A stretch of DNA of 46,303 nt from Ignavibacteriae bacterium HGW-Ignavibacteriae-3 (GTDB lineage: Bacteria; Bacteroidota; Ignavibacteria; Ignavibacteriales; Melioribacteraceae). The position numbers and the translations under genes were made by a program. Below, in pieces: positions 8,162 to 17,951 of this stretch. The notes under the pieces were generated by a model, which saw only the letters and a program-made list of their open reading frames with translations, made no database searches and was not told the DNA's origin. The DNA lies in NCBI GenBank assembly GCA_002839795.1, contig PGYS01000011.1, positions 1 through 46,303 of the forward strand. Direction: 5' to 3'. How positions within the stretch are numbered: position 1 is the stretch's first letter; the number at the start of each line of letters is the position of its first letter.

Positions 8162-9589
8162 ATGTTTAAAAAACTATTAATCATTGTTCCGTTTCTCCTT
8201 CTTTCTCAAGCGTGCTCAACTTTCCGTCAGGATGTTCATTTAAAACAGGATCCATTAGATACTTTACTTAATTCAGATCTTTTCAATTCCTCGCAAATTT
8301 CTCTTTCCGTTTTTGATCTGACGGACAACAAACCGGTATTAAGTAGAAATGAAAAGCTTTTGCTCCGGCCTGCAAGTAATCAAAAAATATTGACAACTGC
8401 CGCAGCTTATCTTTTTCTTGGAAATGAATTTAAATTCAAGACTTCTGTTTATCATTCGGGTGAGATTAAAGATTCTGTCTGCAGTGGAGATGTTTATATC
8501 ATCGGCGGTTTCGATCCCGACTTTACATCAGGAGACCTGGATTCCTTTATAAGAGGAATCAGACATTTTGGCATCAAAAAGATTGAGGGGAATCTCTATG
8601 CCGACGTATCAGCAATGGATTCCCTCATTTTCGGAAAAGGATGGATGTGGGATGATGATCCCGGGACTTACTCGCCATATCTCACACCGCTATGTATTAA
8701 TAAAAACAGCATTGGTATAGCCTATGAACCCGATATCCCCGGAAATCCGGCGAAGATAAAGCTGGTTCCGGAAACTGATTTTTTCCCTATTGAAAATTCT
8801 TCCGTTACAATTCAGAAGGGAAAGTCAAATTTTCTTCTTACAAGAGATTGGATTAACAGGAATAATACGCTCATTGTCAGCGGAAGCATATCAAAAAACG
8901 CTAAGAGAGACACCGTCTACGTTAATGTCTTCAATCCTACATTTTATTTTCTCAATCTGATGAAGGAGAGTCTGGCCAGGAACGGAATTGAATTCAGCGG
9001 AAAAATTGATACTCTGACTATGATTGGGGAAACAAAAGAAATATTTTCACTGAAAAGGGATCTCAATTCAGTAATTATTAATACAAATAAAGTAAGCGAC
9101 AATCTAAGTGCTGAAATGCTGCTTCGGACTCTCGCGTTTAATTCAACGGGTAAACATGCTTCAGCAGAAAGAGGGATTAAATTTGTTGATAGCCTGATTA
9201 CTCTTTCAGGGTTGAATCCTAAAAATTACAGAATAGTTGACGGTTCCGGCCTGTCTAATTATAATTTGTTATCTGCAGAACTTATAACCGAAGTATTGAA
9301 ATATTTTTACTACAAACAGCCATTACTGTTTACCAAACTCTATGAATCATTTCCCATTTCCGGATTTGACGGGACACTTAGCAGCAGAATGAACAATTCA
9401 GTCATTTACAAAAAAGTTCACGCAAAGACCGGCACTATAAGCGGCGTAAGCAGTTTATCAGGATACATTGAAAGCAGCAACAATCATCTTATTGCGTTTT
9501 CAATATTAATCCAGAATTTCACCGGAGGTGCCGGCAAGGCGAGAGCTGTCCAGGATGAGATATGCAGGATCATTTATGAAACTAACTAG
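8162..9589 (+). CDS. dacB: D-alanyl-D-alanine carboxypeptidase/endopeptidase, PBP4 (DacB) type
   Basis: This enzyme trims or cleaves D-Ala-containing peptide bonds in periplasmic peptidoglycan. The 475 residues begin with a lipoprotein-type signal (LLLSQAC, a probable lipidation cysteine). The serine acyl-enzyme motifs are visible: S72-NQ-K75 as SxxK, the SxN region in DGSGLSNYN, and KTG at 422-424 in HAKTGTISGVSS. The insert between SxxK and SxN is long, as in peptidase family S13. It starts 20 bases after the TatD-radical SAM gene and ends 14 bases before prmA. Confidence 0.93.
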   Translation: MFKKLLIIVPFLLLSQACSTFRQDVHLKQDPLDTLLNSDLFNSSQISLSVFDLTDNKPVLSRNEKLLLRPASNQKILTTAAAYLFLGNEFKFKTSVYHSGEIKDSVCSGDVYIIGGFDPDFTSGDLDSFIRGIRHFGIKKIEGNLYADVSAMDSLIFGKGWMWDDDPGTYSPYLTPLCINKNSIGIAYEPDIPGNPAKIKLVPETDFFPIENSSVTIQKGKSNFLLTRDWINRNNTLIVSGSISKNAKRDTVYVNVFNPTFYFLNLMKESLARNGIEFSGKIDTLTMIGETKEIFSLKRDLNSVIINTNKVSDNLSAEMLLRTLAFNSTGKHASAERGIKFVDSLITLSGLNPKNYRIVDGSGLSNYNLLSAELITEVLKYFYYKQPLLFTKLYESFPISGFDGTLSSRMNNSVIYKKVHAKTGTISGVSSLSGYIESSNNHLIAFSILIQNFTGGAGKARAVQDEICRIIYETN

Positions 9590-9603
9590 AAGTACTGAGA
9601 ATT

Positions 9604-10452
9604 ATGAAAACTTACAGACAATTTAAAATTTTCACTAATCCCCTGCTGACAGACGAAGTAAGCGGATTACTTTGGCAACTCGATATCGACGGGATAAATG
9701 AAACGGATTCCGGATTAATAGTGTTCGCCGCTCAAAATAAAAATGTAAGCCGGAAAGAAATTGAAAATATTTTAAATCAACTCTTGAATGAAAAACAGAT
9801 ATCATCTTTTGCCATTGAGGAGGAGATACTTGAAGATAAGAACTGGAACGAGGAGTATGAAAAGAATGTCCGGGTTATTGAGGTTTCTGATAAAATAGTT
9901 ATTAAACCTTCGTTCAAAGAGTATTCCGGCAAACCCGGCCAGATGATAATTGAAATTGATCCCAAAATGTCTTTTGGAACGGGAGAACACGCCACAACAA
10001 AATTAGTGCTTCGTCTGATTGAAAAATATGTATGTGGCAATGAAAGAGTATTAGACGTTGGTTCGGGGACCGCCGTTCTCGGCATCGGAGCGGTGATGCT
10101 CGGTGCTGATTCGGCAATCTGCATCGATAATGACGAATGGTGCTCTCTCAACGGCAATGAAAACGTCAACGCAAACGGTCTGGAGAAAAAGGTTGAAATC
10201 AGGATGGCTGAGATTTCTCAGGTTCCGGAAAAAGATTTTGAACTAATCGTCGCCAACATTAACAGGCACATACTGCTTGATATTGCCGGAGATATCGCGG
10301 CAAGGATAAAGCAGACCGGAACCCTGATACTCTCCGGTCTTTTAATAGTAGATGAGAAAGATGTGGTAGAAAGATATTCTGAATTCGGATTTGGACTTAT
10401 AGAAAAAAACGAAATTGATGAATGGTGCGCACTCGTTTTTAAGCTAAAGTAA
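9604..10452 (+). CDS. prmA: Ribosomal protein L11 methyltransferase
   Basis: PrmA uses SAM to trimethylate lysines and the N-terminus of ribosomal protein L11. The 282 residues have the substrate-recognition N-terminal part (about 1-110), then the MTase domain with MSFGTGEHATTKL, the SAM loop VLDVGSGTAVLGIGAVMLGA, and IVANINRHILLDIA near the active site. It is the last plus-strand gene of this group and ends a few bases before the convergent MarR gene. Confidence 0.94.
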   Translation: MKTYRQFKIFTNPLLTDEVSGLLWQLDIDGINETDSGLIVFAAQNKNVSRKEIENILNQLLNEKQISSFAIEEEILEDKNWNEEYEKNVRVIEVSDKIVIKPSFKEYSGKPGQMIIEIDPKMSFGTGEHATTKLVLRLIEKYVCGNERVLDVGSGTAVLGIGAVMLGADSAICIDNDEWCSLNGNENVNANGLEKKVEIRMAEISQVPEKDFELIVANINRHILLDIAGDIAARIKQTGTLILSGLLIVDEKDVVERYSEFGFGLIEKNEIDEWCALVFKLK

Positions 10453-10455
10453 AAA

Positions 10456-10881
10456 TCAGTCCTGAAATTTACCAAGCAGTTTCGCTAATTCTTTTTGTTC
10501 ATGATCGTTCAAAACAGATGTTAAAGAAGCGATGTTATCGGCATACTTTGGCATGATCGAACCGATCTTTGCTCTACCGCTTGCCGTCAGATCTGCAAGA
10601 ATTACTCTCCTGTCCTCCTTGGAAAAAATTCTTTTTACAAATCCTTCTTTTTCAAGGTTGTCCATTACGCATGTGATGTTGGCGCCCGTAACCATCATTT
10701 CCTGGCTTAATCTTTTCAATGGAACCGGTCCGGTTTTATGGAGAATCTCAAGTACTCCAAATTGAGGGGCTGTCAGTTTTTCAGCAAACATCTGTTTTGC
10801 CTGTATCCTTTTGTACTTGTCGTAAGCTTTCGATAATCTCTCCCATAATTCCAAAGCCATTTGTTTTTTTTCACTAGCCAT
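10456..10881 (-). CDS. MarR-family transcriptional regulator
   Basis: A winged-helix dimer regulator of about 141 residues. The HTH has LTAPQFGVLEILHKTGPVPL, then LSQEMMVTGANITCVMDNLE, and the wing contains SKEDRRVILADLT. I chose the internal ATG at 10881 (MASEKK) over the one at 10899 because AAGAAGGA lies at ideal spacing before it. It faces prmA tail to tail and points away from the men operon, so the operon or its own gene are candidate targets. Its ligand cannot be told from the sequence. Confidence 0.9.
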   Translation of the reverse strand: MASEKKQMALELWERLSKAYDKYKRIQAKQMFAEKLTAPQFGVLEILHKTGPVPLKRLSQEMMVTGANITCVMDNLEKEGFVKRIFSKEDRRVILADLTASGRAKIGSIMPKYADNIASLTSVLNDHEQKELAKLLGKFQD

Positions 10882-11159
10882 AATATGTCCTTCTTTCATT
10901 TTGTTGATTAAAAATACAAATATGAAGAATTTTTCCGCCCCGAATCCTCACAAAAATTCATTTTATCGATAGAGTATATTCTCGTATGCAGTTAAGATAA
11001 ATTATATTTATAAAAAAGAAAAGCTATTTTCTTAATCCTATGTAAAAAAATCTTAAAATAGAGTATCTTTTTTCATCATTCGCACCATTATCATTTGAAA
11101 CGAGCAGTGGATAAATTATATTATCTGAGTAAATAACTAATTTTCATACATGGCTTCCA
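10882..11159. promoter_or_regulatory. Divergent promoter region between the marR gene and menF
   Basis: This 278-base, very AT-rich region holds no ORF of note. It must carry the start signals for the MarR gene (leftward) and the men operon (rightward). Imperfect palindromes such as GATAAATTATATTATC (about 11110-11125) could be MarR-type operators, but none is convincing. No Shine-Dalgarno is evident before menF. Confidence 0.45.
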
Positions 11160-12527
11160 ATGTTTGATAAACAAAAATTCTTGGATTTTGTGGGTAAAGA
11201 TGTACTGCCGGCGGGAAAAACCCGGCGACTTTTTTCATATTCGCAGAAAATCGCTTTAAGTGATTATTTATCTCTAAAATCCGGAATATTGAATGAGAAA
11301 AGTTTTTCTTTCTATTGGAATATTCCTGCCGATAATTACTCATTTATTGCAGCGGGCGCAATTTATTCTCTCAGAAGCAGTGAGTACAAAGATCTTTCAA
11401 CTCTTGGTGACGATTTAAAAAATTTACCATTCAACGTAGTTTCTAATAACACCAATTCGGACCTTCCATTTTTTATAGGGGGTGTTAAATTCCCGTCGAG
11501 TGAAAGCGGAGAAAAATGGAATGATTATGAATATTCGCAATGGACCATTCCGAATTTTTTGGTTTTGAAAAACGGCGGTAACACTTTTCTTATTATCAAT
11601 ACATTTGAAGAATTTATTCAAGAATCAATTGAACAGTTGGAATTTTACCAGGGTATAAATTCATACCCTTCCGAAAAAACAATTAATGTTCTTTCAAATA
11701 AGAACGGCAGCTTACTCCCGACATGGTGCAGACAAATTAATTCCGCTCTTGACCTGATTTCACAAAATCAAATTGAGAAAGTAGTTATTGCCCGGTATAA
11801 TGAACTTGAATTAAATGAAGAACCTGAAATGTCGGTTTTATTGGAACATCTTGAGACGGTATTTGAAAACTGCACCACCTTCGCATATAAATCGAAAAAT
11901 TCGGTGTTTTTTGGTTCCTCCCCCGAGAGACTTTTAAAAGCAGTTGGCGGAATTATTGAAACGGATGCGCTCGCCGGTTCGATCGGGAGAGGAATAAATG
12001 CGGAGAAGGACTGTAATTTAGAAGAGGAACTTCTTAATGATGAGAAGAATTTATCCGAACATAAAAGTGTATTGAATTTTATTCTTTCACAATTGGGGCC
12101 TTTCACAGAAAAAATACTTTTTGATTCTAAACCTCTTATTAAAAAATATCCTAATATTCAGCATCTATATTCGAAAATAAGTGCAAAGCTTAAAAAAGAT
12201 GTTTCGTTTTTTTCATTATTGGAAAAATTATTTCCAACACCCGCGGTGTGCGGAGTGCCGAAGAACAACGCGTTGTCGGCCATTCATGAGATCGAAAAAT
12301 TTGACCGGGGACTTTTTGCCGGATTCATCGGCTGGTTTAATTTGAATGGAGATGCAGACTTTTCTGTTGGAATACGCTCCGCTTTATTGAAGAACAATAT
12401 GATAACCGCCTATGCCGGTTGTGGAGTTGTATCGGGATCAGATCCGGTATCAGAATACAACGAAACCGAATTGAAACTAAAACCTATACTAAATTTATTC
12501 GCTCATGAAACTATCTGTAAATCGTAA
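11160..12527 (+). CDS. menF: Isochorismate synthase
   Basis: MenF converts chorismate to isochorismate, the entry step of classical menaquinone synthesis. The 455 residues carry the chorismate-binding fold: IEKVVIARYNELEL (the catalytic lysine region), ETDALAGSIGRG, LSEHKSVLNFIL, PTPAVCGVPKNNAL, and the C-terminal FDRGLFAGFIGW and AYAGCGVVSGSDP. Its end overlaps menD by 23 bases. Entry-type isochorismate synthases for siderophores share this fold, but the following men genes settle the role. Confidence 0.94.
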   Translation: MFDKQKFLDFVGKDVLPAGKTRRLFSYSQKIALSDYLSLKSGILNEKSFSFYWNIPADNYSFIAAGAIYSLRSSEYKDLSTLGDDLKNLPFNVVSNNTNSDLPFFIGGVKFPSSESGEKWNDYEYSQWTIPNFLVLKNGGNTFLIINTFEEFIQESIEQLEFYQGINSYPSEKTINVLSNKNGSLLPTWCRQINSALDLISQNQIEKVVIARYNELELNEEPEMSVLLEHLETVFENCTTFAYKSKNSVFFGSSPERLLKAVGGIIETDALAGSIGRGINAEKDCNLEEELLNDEKNLSEHKSVLNFILSQLGPFTEKILFDSKPLIKKYPNIQHLYSKISAKLKKDVSFFSLLEKLFPTPAVCGVPKNNALSAIHEIEKFDRGLFAGFIGWFNLNGDADFSVGIRSALLKNNMITAYAGCGVVSGSDPVSEYNETELKLKPILNLFAHETICKS

Positions 12528-14268
12528 TATCATATGGTGCGATCTTTTTGTTAACCGCCTCTCACAACTCGGCGTCCGGTATGCGTGCATTTCCCCCGGA
12601 TCCAGAAGCACCTCTCTTACACTAGCTTTCGCTTCAAATAAAATGATAAAGGTATTTCCCATCGTAGATGAACGCTCTTCAGCATTTTTTGCATTAGGTC
12701 TGGCAAAAAAATCCAACACCCCTGTTGCAGTTGTAACGACGTCGGGAACTGCCGTCGCTGAGCTGTACCCGGCTATAATAGAGGCATTTTATACAAGAGT
12801 ACCGTTAATAATCTGCACCGCAGACAGACCGGTGGAATTGAGAAATAGGGGCGCAAATCAGACAATAAACCAGCATAATATTTACAAAAATCATATCCGA
12901 TCCTTTATTGATGCGGGACTGCCTGAGCTAAATAAGCTTTCATCTATTAAAAAGATCGCTGAGGAGGCCATTCATGTTTCATGCTTTTCGGACAGAGGCC
13001 CGGTACATATAAATTTTCCTTTCAAAAAACCATTTGAACCGAAAAGTTATACTGACCAAATTAATCTTAATAAAATTGAAAAAGTGTTCACTCACTCGGC
13101 ATTCGAAATCAAACCTCCTGTCCAATCCGCAATAGACTATGAATCCTTATCGAGAAAAATAGCTGCAATCGAGCGTGGATTGATAATCGTCGGACACAAT
13201 AATTACGGAAAGGAATTTACCGATCAGGTGCTTAATCTTTCAAAAAAAACGGGCTACCCCATTTTTGCCGATGGTTCATCTTCTTTCAGGTTTATCGATC
13301 ATTCCAACAATAATTTGATTGACAATCTAACGGCAATGGTAGGGACTCCGGAGTTTCAGAGGCATTACGATCCAGGAATAATAATACAATTCGGGGGCGC
13401 ACCTACATCTAATATTATACTGGACTTCTTCAAGAGTTCTAAAGCAGAAAAATTTTTGGTTCATGAATTCGGGGATAGAAACGATCCGTCACTTACAGCC
13501 AAAGCCGTATTACGGACCGATCCGGTTCATTTCTGCTCGTCTATTCTTAACAATTTATTAATAGAAAACCGGGACAGCTGCTGGCTTATCGATCTTCAGG
13601 TAATGAATAGGTTTTCCGAAAAACTGAAGAAAAAATTAATCTTTGAATCCGGATTTCCGTTTGAGGGAAGAATAATAAATGAGATTATAAACGCCATGCC
13701 GGCAAAGTCGAATCTGACAATTTCAAATTCTCTGCCGATCCGCGATACCGATTTTTTCGCCTCAGGTAACAACAAATTAATTAAAATATTTACCAACAGG
13801 GGCGCAAGCGGCATCGACGGGGTTAATTCCACCGCATTGGGAATTGCCGCCGGATCAAAGGAGAAAAACTATCTGTTAATCGGAGACCTGGCATTTTATC
13901 ATGATTTAAATGGACTGCACAACGCATTTAAATATAGAATACCCTTAACTGTTATACTAATAAACAATGGCGGGGGAGGAATATTTGAGTCGCTTCCTAT
14001 CTCGGCATATGGAGATGTATACAGAAAAAATTTCTCAACACCACTCAATATAAATTTTAAAAATCTTGTAAAGGCATATGACGGAAATTATTATAAAATT
14101 AACAGCTGGAAAAGTTTAAGAGAAAAAGTAATTTTATCTTCAAGGAATCTAAAACTCAACGTCCTCGAGATACAAACCGACGCGAGAAAATCGAAACTGC
14201 AACGTCAAAAATACTGGAACACCGTTTCTAAAAGAATTGTTAGATTCATCAATGAAACTAAAAGCTGA
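12505..14268 (+). CDS. menD: SEPHCHC synthase (2-oxoglutarate decarboxylase, TPP-dependent)
   Basis: MenD adds a decarboxylated 2-oxoglutarate unit to isochorismate, giving 2-succinyl-5-enolpyruvyl-6-hydroxy-3-cyclohexene-1-carboxylate. The 587 residues show the N-terminal pyrimidine-binding domain (CISPGSRSTSLTLAF, TSGTAVAELYPAIIEA, CTADRPVELRNRGANQTI). The TPP-binding C-terminal domain has NRGASGIDGVNSTALGIAAG, then LIGDLAFYHDLNGL and ILINNGGGGIF. It begins inside menF and ends 17 bases past the menH start. Confidence 0.96.
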   Translation: MKLSVNRNIIWCDLFVNRLSQLGVRYACISPGSRSTSLTLAFASNKMIKVFPIVDERSSAFFALGLAKKSNTPVAVVTTSGTAVAELYPAIIEAFYTRVPLIICTADRPVELRNRGANQTINQHNIYKNHIRSFIDAGLPELNKLSSIKKIAEEAIHVSCFSDRGPVHINFPFKKPFEPKSYTDQINLNKIEKVFTHSAFEIKPPVQSAIDYESLSRKIAAIERGLIIVGHNNYGKEFTDQVLNLSKKTGYPIFADGSSSFRFIDHSNNNLIDNLTAMVGTPEFQRHYDPGIIIQFGGAPTSNIILDFFKSSKAEKFLVHEFGDRNDPSLTAKAVLRTDPVHFCSSILNNLLIENRDSCWLIDLQVMNRFSEKLKKKLIFESGFPFEGRIINEIINAMPAKSNLTISNSLPIRDTDFFASGNNKLIKIFTNRGASGIDGVNSTALGIAAGSKEKNYLLIGDLAFYHDLNGLHNAFKYRIPLTVILINNGGGGIFESLPISAYGDVYRKNFSTPLNINFKNLVKAYDGNYYKINSWKSLREKVILSSRNLKLNVLEIQTDARKSKLQRQKYWNTVSKRIVRFINETKS

Positions 14269-15079
14269 GGATATTGAATTCAATCTTCTCTTAAATGAAT
14301 CCGGTTATGAGAAATCCCGGACACCTGTTATTTTTCTTCATGGATTCACAGGAGATGCTACAGACTGGCAGTTTATATTAGATAAGTTCCCCAAAAAATT
14401 TTTTCCGGTAGCAATAGACCTGATAGGCCATGGCAGTACCTCCTCGCCGGTGGACCAAAATCATTATACATGTTCGGCAATTGTTCGCCAGCTTCATTCC
14501 ATTTTTAATCAGCTGAGTTTTGATAGAGTTATTCTTGTCGGATACTCAATGGGTGGCCGTGTTTCACTATCGTATGCCTTAACTTACCCCCACATGATGA
14601 AAGCGGCAGTTCTTGAAAGCTCTACTGCAGGCATAGAAGATATCCGCAGCAAGAAGGAACGAGTTGAGATCGATTATCTTTTCGCTGAAAAAATAAAAAA
14701 TGAAGGTGTGGAATCATTTATTAATTTCTGGTTTGATACACCTTTGTTCGAGTCCCTCAAAAATCTGCCTGATTTTGACCGGATCAAAAAAAACAGACTT
14801 AAAAATAGTTCTACCGGACTTGCAAATTCATTAATGAGTTTCAGTACAGGACTAATGATGAGTTATTGGGATAAAATAAGTTCCCTTTCCTTTCCGATAT
14901 TACTACTATCCGGCGAACTTGATCTGAAATACAGTGCGATTAACGCAAAAATGCAGTCAAAACTACAAAAGGCACAACATACCTCCGTCCAGAAATGCGG
15001 TCATAATGTTCACTTAGAAAAGCCGGAGGATTTTACTAAATTAGTCATGGAATTTCTGACAAATATTCAAGGATTATAA
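14252..15079 (+). CDS. menH: SHCHC synthase, alpha/beta hydrolase
   Basis: MenH eliminates pyruvate from SEPHCHC to give 2-succinyl-6-hydroxy-2,4-cyclohexadiene-1-carboxylate. The protein has about 275 residues with the alpha/beta-hydrolase triad: [12 protein letters not shown] (oxyanion region), nucleophile Ser in [16 protein letters not shown], Asp in SGELDLKY, and His in [15 protein letters not shown] start at the ATG at 14252 inside the menD end; an in-frame TTG at 14237 would add five residues. The TAATG junction with menB suggests translational coupling. Position between menD and menB supports MenH over a generic hydrolase. Confidence 0.9.
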   Translation: MKLKAEDIEFNLLLNESGYEKSRTPVIFLHGFTGDATDWQFILDKFPKKFFPVAIDLIGHGSTSSPVDQNHYTCSAIVRQLHSIFNQLSFDRVILVGYSMGGRVSLSYALTYPHMMKAAVLESSTAGIEDIRSKKERVEIDYLFAEKIKNEGVESFINFWFDTPLFESLKNLPDFDRIKKNRLKNSSTGLANSLMSFSTGLMMSYWDKISSLSFPILLLSGELDLKYSAINAKMQSKLQKAQHTSVQKCGHNVHLEKPEDFTKLVMEFLTNIQGL

Positions 15080-15912
15080 TGGGTTTTAATTGGAAGAACG
15101 CCAAAGAATATAAAGATATTATTTATGAAAAAATGGATGGTATTGCGAAGATTACAATAAACCGTCCTGAAAAAAGAAACGCCTTCCGTCCGGAAACAAC
15201 GCTCGAACTTTACGATGCTTTCGCCGATGCCCGCGAAGATGCAAATGTAGGTGTCATTTTATTGACCGGGAAAGGTCCCGCCAAGGATGGTAAATATGCT
15301 TTTTGCTCTGGCGGAGATCAATCAATTCGCGGCAATAAAGGTTATGTTGGCAAAGACGGAGTCCCGAGGTTAAATATTCTTGATGTCCAAAAGCAGATCC
15401 GAAGTATCCCCAAGCCTGTAATTGCTCTTGTTGCTGGATACGCTATTGGCGGAGGACATGTTTTACACGTAGTATGTGATCTCACTATCGCCGCAGAAAA
15501 TGCGATTTTTGGCCAGACCGGTCCTAAAGTCGGGAGTTTTGACGGAGGATTCGGTGCAAGTTTCCTGGCACGTATTGTAGGACAGAAGAAGGCGCGCGAG
15601 ATCTGGTATCTATGCCGGCAATATAATGTGCAGGAGGCATTTGATATGGGTCTAATAAACAAGGTCGTCCCTGTCGATCAGCTTGAAGCCGAGGGCGTTC
15701 AGTGGGCTAACGAGATTTTGGAAATGAGCCCTCTCGCTATCAGATTATTAAAATCCGCCTTCAATGCTGAATTGGACGGACAAGCCGGCATCCAGGAACT
15801 TGCCGGGAATGCCACGCTTCTTTATTATATGAGCGAAGAAGCTCAAGAAGGAAAAAATGCTTACAATGAAAAACGAAAACCGGATTTTAAAAAATTTCCT
15901 CGTGTTCCGTAA
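15079..15912 (+). CDS. menB: 1,4-dihydroxy-2-naphthoyl-CoA synthase
   Basis: MenB is the crotonase-fold enzyme that cyclises o-succinylbenzoyl-CoA to DHNA-CoA. The 277 residues include [16 protein letters not shown], the oxyanion-hole segment [26 protein letters not shown], and [16 protein letters not shown] with the GSFDGG stretch typical of MenB. It overlaps the stop of menH by one base. The 75 bases to menA form the largest gap inside the operon. Confidence 0.97.
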   Translation: MGFNWKNAKEYKDIIYEKMDGIAKITINRPEKRNAFRPETTLELYDAFADAREDANVGVILLTGKGPAKDGKYAFCSGGDQSIRGNKGYVGKDGVPRLNILDVQKQIRSIPKPVIALVAGYAIGGGHVLHVVCDLTIAAENAIFGQTGPKVGSFDGGFGASFLARIVGQKKAREIWYLCRQYNVQEAFDMGLINKVVPVDQLEAEGVQWANEILEMSPLAIRLLKSAFNAELDGQAGIQELAGNATLLYYMSEEAQEGKNAYNEKRKPDFKKFPRVP

Positions 15913-15987
15913 ATTCATTTTCATACAATTTGCTTTCTTAAGTTTCTCTCACATTCAGGTCCTGTCAATTATTTAAGAAAAAAGAGA

Positions 15988-16887
15988 ATGATCTCAACAC
16001 AAACTAATACAATCTCAAAAACACAGGCATGGATTCTCGCCAGCCGTCCAAGAACATTGGCGGCAGCTTTAGTTCCTGTTCTTGTTGGGACTGCGATAGC
16101 GGTTCACGATTCAAAGTTTCAGCCGCTCGCAGCGTTAATAGCTCTAATCTGCGCGCTTTTAATTCAGATCGGAACAAATTTTGTAAATGATCTTTTTGAT
16201 TTTCTCCATGGGACAGACAAAAAAGACAGAGTAGGACCCCTCAGAGTAATTGCATCAGGATTAATTACCAAACGGGAGATGAAAATAGCGATATACGCGA
16301 CTTTCGGAATAAGTTTCTTATTTGGTTTATATCTTGTTCATTTAGGCGGAGTTTTTATTCTTTGCATAGGAATATTTTCCATCCTCGCCGGAATCGCTTA
16401 CACCGCCGGCCCGTTTCCTCTTGCCTACAATGGCCTCGGAGATATTGCTGTATTTATTTTCTTCGGATTTGTAGGTACGGTCGGGACATATTATGTTCAG
16501 GCAGCCGAAATTAGCGCAATGGCTTTTTGGTCTTCCGTTCCTGTCGGGGCATTAATAACAAATATACTTGTTGTAAATAATTATCGTGACCGGGAAGAGG
16601 ACCGTTCAAACGGGAAAAAAACTCTAATAGTAATATTTGGGGAACGTTTCGGCCGTTTACAATATCTTTTCTTTATGCTTGTTTCATATTTTATACCATT
16701 TGTTGTTTACTACACATTCAAAAAAGAATTATTTGTTTTTCTTCCCCTTTTAAGTTTACCTCTCGCAATAAAACTGATTAGAATGATTTACACGTTGCGC
16801 GGACGCGAATTGAATAAGACATTAGAACTCACCGCAAAATTATCGGCTCTGTATGGATTACTCTTTGCGGCCGGAATTCTTTTATGA
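15988..16887 (+). CDS. menA: 1,4-dihydroxy-2-naphthoate polyprenyltransferase
   Basis: MenA is a UbiA-superfamily membrane enzyme that attaches the polyprenyl chain to DHNA. The 299 residues are mostly hydrophobic, with about eight or nine membrane helices. Two Asp-rich motifs bind the prenyl diphosphate through magnesium: NDLFDFLHGTDKKDR after helix 2 and NNYRDREEDRSNGKKT after helix 6. The N-terminal WILASRPRTLAAALVPVLVG is typical of MenA. It overlaps menC by four bases. Confidence 0.95.
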   Translation: MISTQTNTISKTQAWILASRPRTLAAALVPVLVGTAIAVHDSKFQPLAALIALICALLIQIGTNFVNDLFDFLHGTDKKDRVGPLRVIASGLITKREMKIAIYATFGISFLFGLYLVHLGGVFILCIGIFSILAGIAYTAGPFPLAYNGLGDIAVFIFFGFVGTVGTYYVQAAEISAMAFWSSVPVGALITNILVVNNYRDREEDRSNGKKTLIVIFGERFGRLQYLFFMLVSYFIPFVVYYTFKKELFVFLPLLSLPLAIKLIRMIYTLRGRELNKTLELTAKLSALYGLLFAAGILL

Positions 16888-17951
16888 TAATAAACGGCTT
16901 CAAATACATTCCCTTCACTCTTAATTTCAATTCGCCGTTCAAGACTTCATCAAAGACAATTACAGCACGTAAGGGATATATACTTCAGTTGAAAGATGAA
17001 CTTGGGAACCTTTCGCTGGGCGAATGTTCTCCCCTTCCGGGATTCAGCACTGATAATATTGAAGAGGCAGGCAATTTATTGGCTAATCTGCAGAATCAAG
17101 TTTTAGGATTAAATGTTGAGCATAATTTTGAATCCATTCAGAATTCTCTCCGGCGATTCGATCTACTTCCATCACTCCAGTTCGCATTTGAACAGGCTGT
17201 AATAGATCTATTGCTGCATCGGGACAGGGGTTTTATAAATAATCTTATCGAGAAAAAAAAATTTCTTATCGGTGTAAATGCTGTAATAGGTTTCGCGAAG
17301 GAAGATGTGGTTCTTTTTAAGATCCGGGAAAAAATTAAACACGGATATGACACCTTTAAAATTAAAGTCGGGCGGGAAGATATAAATGAAGATTTTCTAT
17401 TGATAAAAAAAATACGGGATGAATTCGGCAGCGGAATCAATATACGATTAGACGTGAACAGGGCGTGGAGTTCAGACAAGACTCTGGAAAATATTTGTCT
17501 TTTTAAAGATTTTAATATTACTTACATCGAAGAACCCTGTGAGCTTGTTTGCGGCAATTTCAGATTAATTGATCAGTCGCCGGTCCCCATCGCGCTTGAT
17601 GAATCACTCGCTTCGTTTGAGAATGCAACGAAACTCATAAATGAATGTAATGCCAAATTTATCATATTGAAACCGATGATTCTGGGCGGAATTATTTCTT
17701 CTTATAAATTTATAAAGGAGGCAGGGAATAAAAACAAAAAAGTTATCATTTCGTCTTCATTTGGAAGCTCTATTGGACGGAGCGCACTGGTTCTGCTTGC
17801 AGCCGCGACAGGTAATCAAATGGCACACGGATTGGATACACCGGAATATTTTTCAAGCGACGTTTGCTCTGATCCTTATCCAACAACAAATGGAAAGATT
17901 TTATTTGAAGCAGTAAATTATCCGCCACAATTCGATTTTACATTTTTATGA
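16884..17951 (+). CDS. menC: o-Succinylbenzoate synthase
   Basis: MenC dehydrates SHCHC to o-succinylbenzoate in an enolase-superfamily active site. The 355 residues show the catalytic lysine in FKIKVGR, metal ligands in IRLDVNRAWS, YIEEPCE and IALDESLAS, and the second lysine region KFIILKPMILGG. The N-terminal capping domain has LGECSPLPGFS. Overlap with both neighbours is four bases (ATGA type). A promiscuous N-acylamino-acid racemase activity exists in some relatives, but the context is clear. Confidence 0.95.
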   Translation: MIINGFKYIPFTLNFNSPFKTSSKTITARKGYILQLKDELGNLSLGECSPLPGFSTDNIEEAGNLLANLQNQVLGLNVEHNFESIQNSLRRFDLLPSLQFAFEQAVIDLLLHRDRGFINNLIEKKKFLIGVNAVIGFAKEDVVLFKIREKIKHGYDTFKIKVGREDINEDFLLIKKIRDEFGSGINIRLDVNRAWSSDKTLENICLFKDFNITYIEEPCELVCGNFRLIDQSPVPIALDESLASFENATKLINECNAKFIILKPMILGGIISSYKFIKEAGNKNKKVIISSSFGSSIGRSALVLLAAATGNQMAHGLDTPEYFSSDVCSDPYPTTNGKILFEAVNYPPQFDFTFL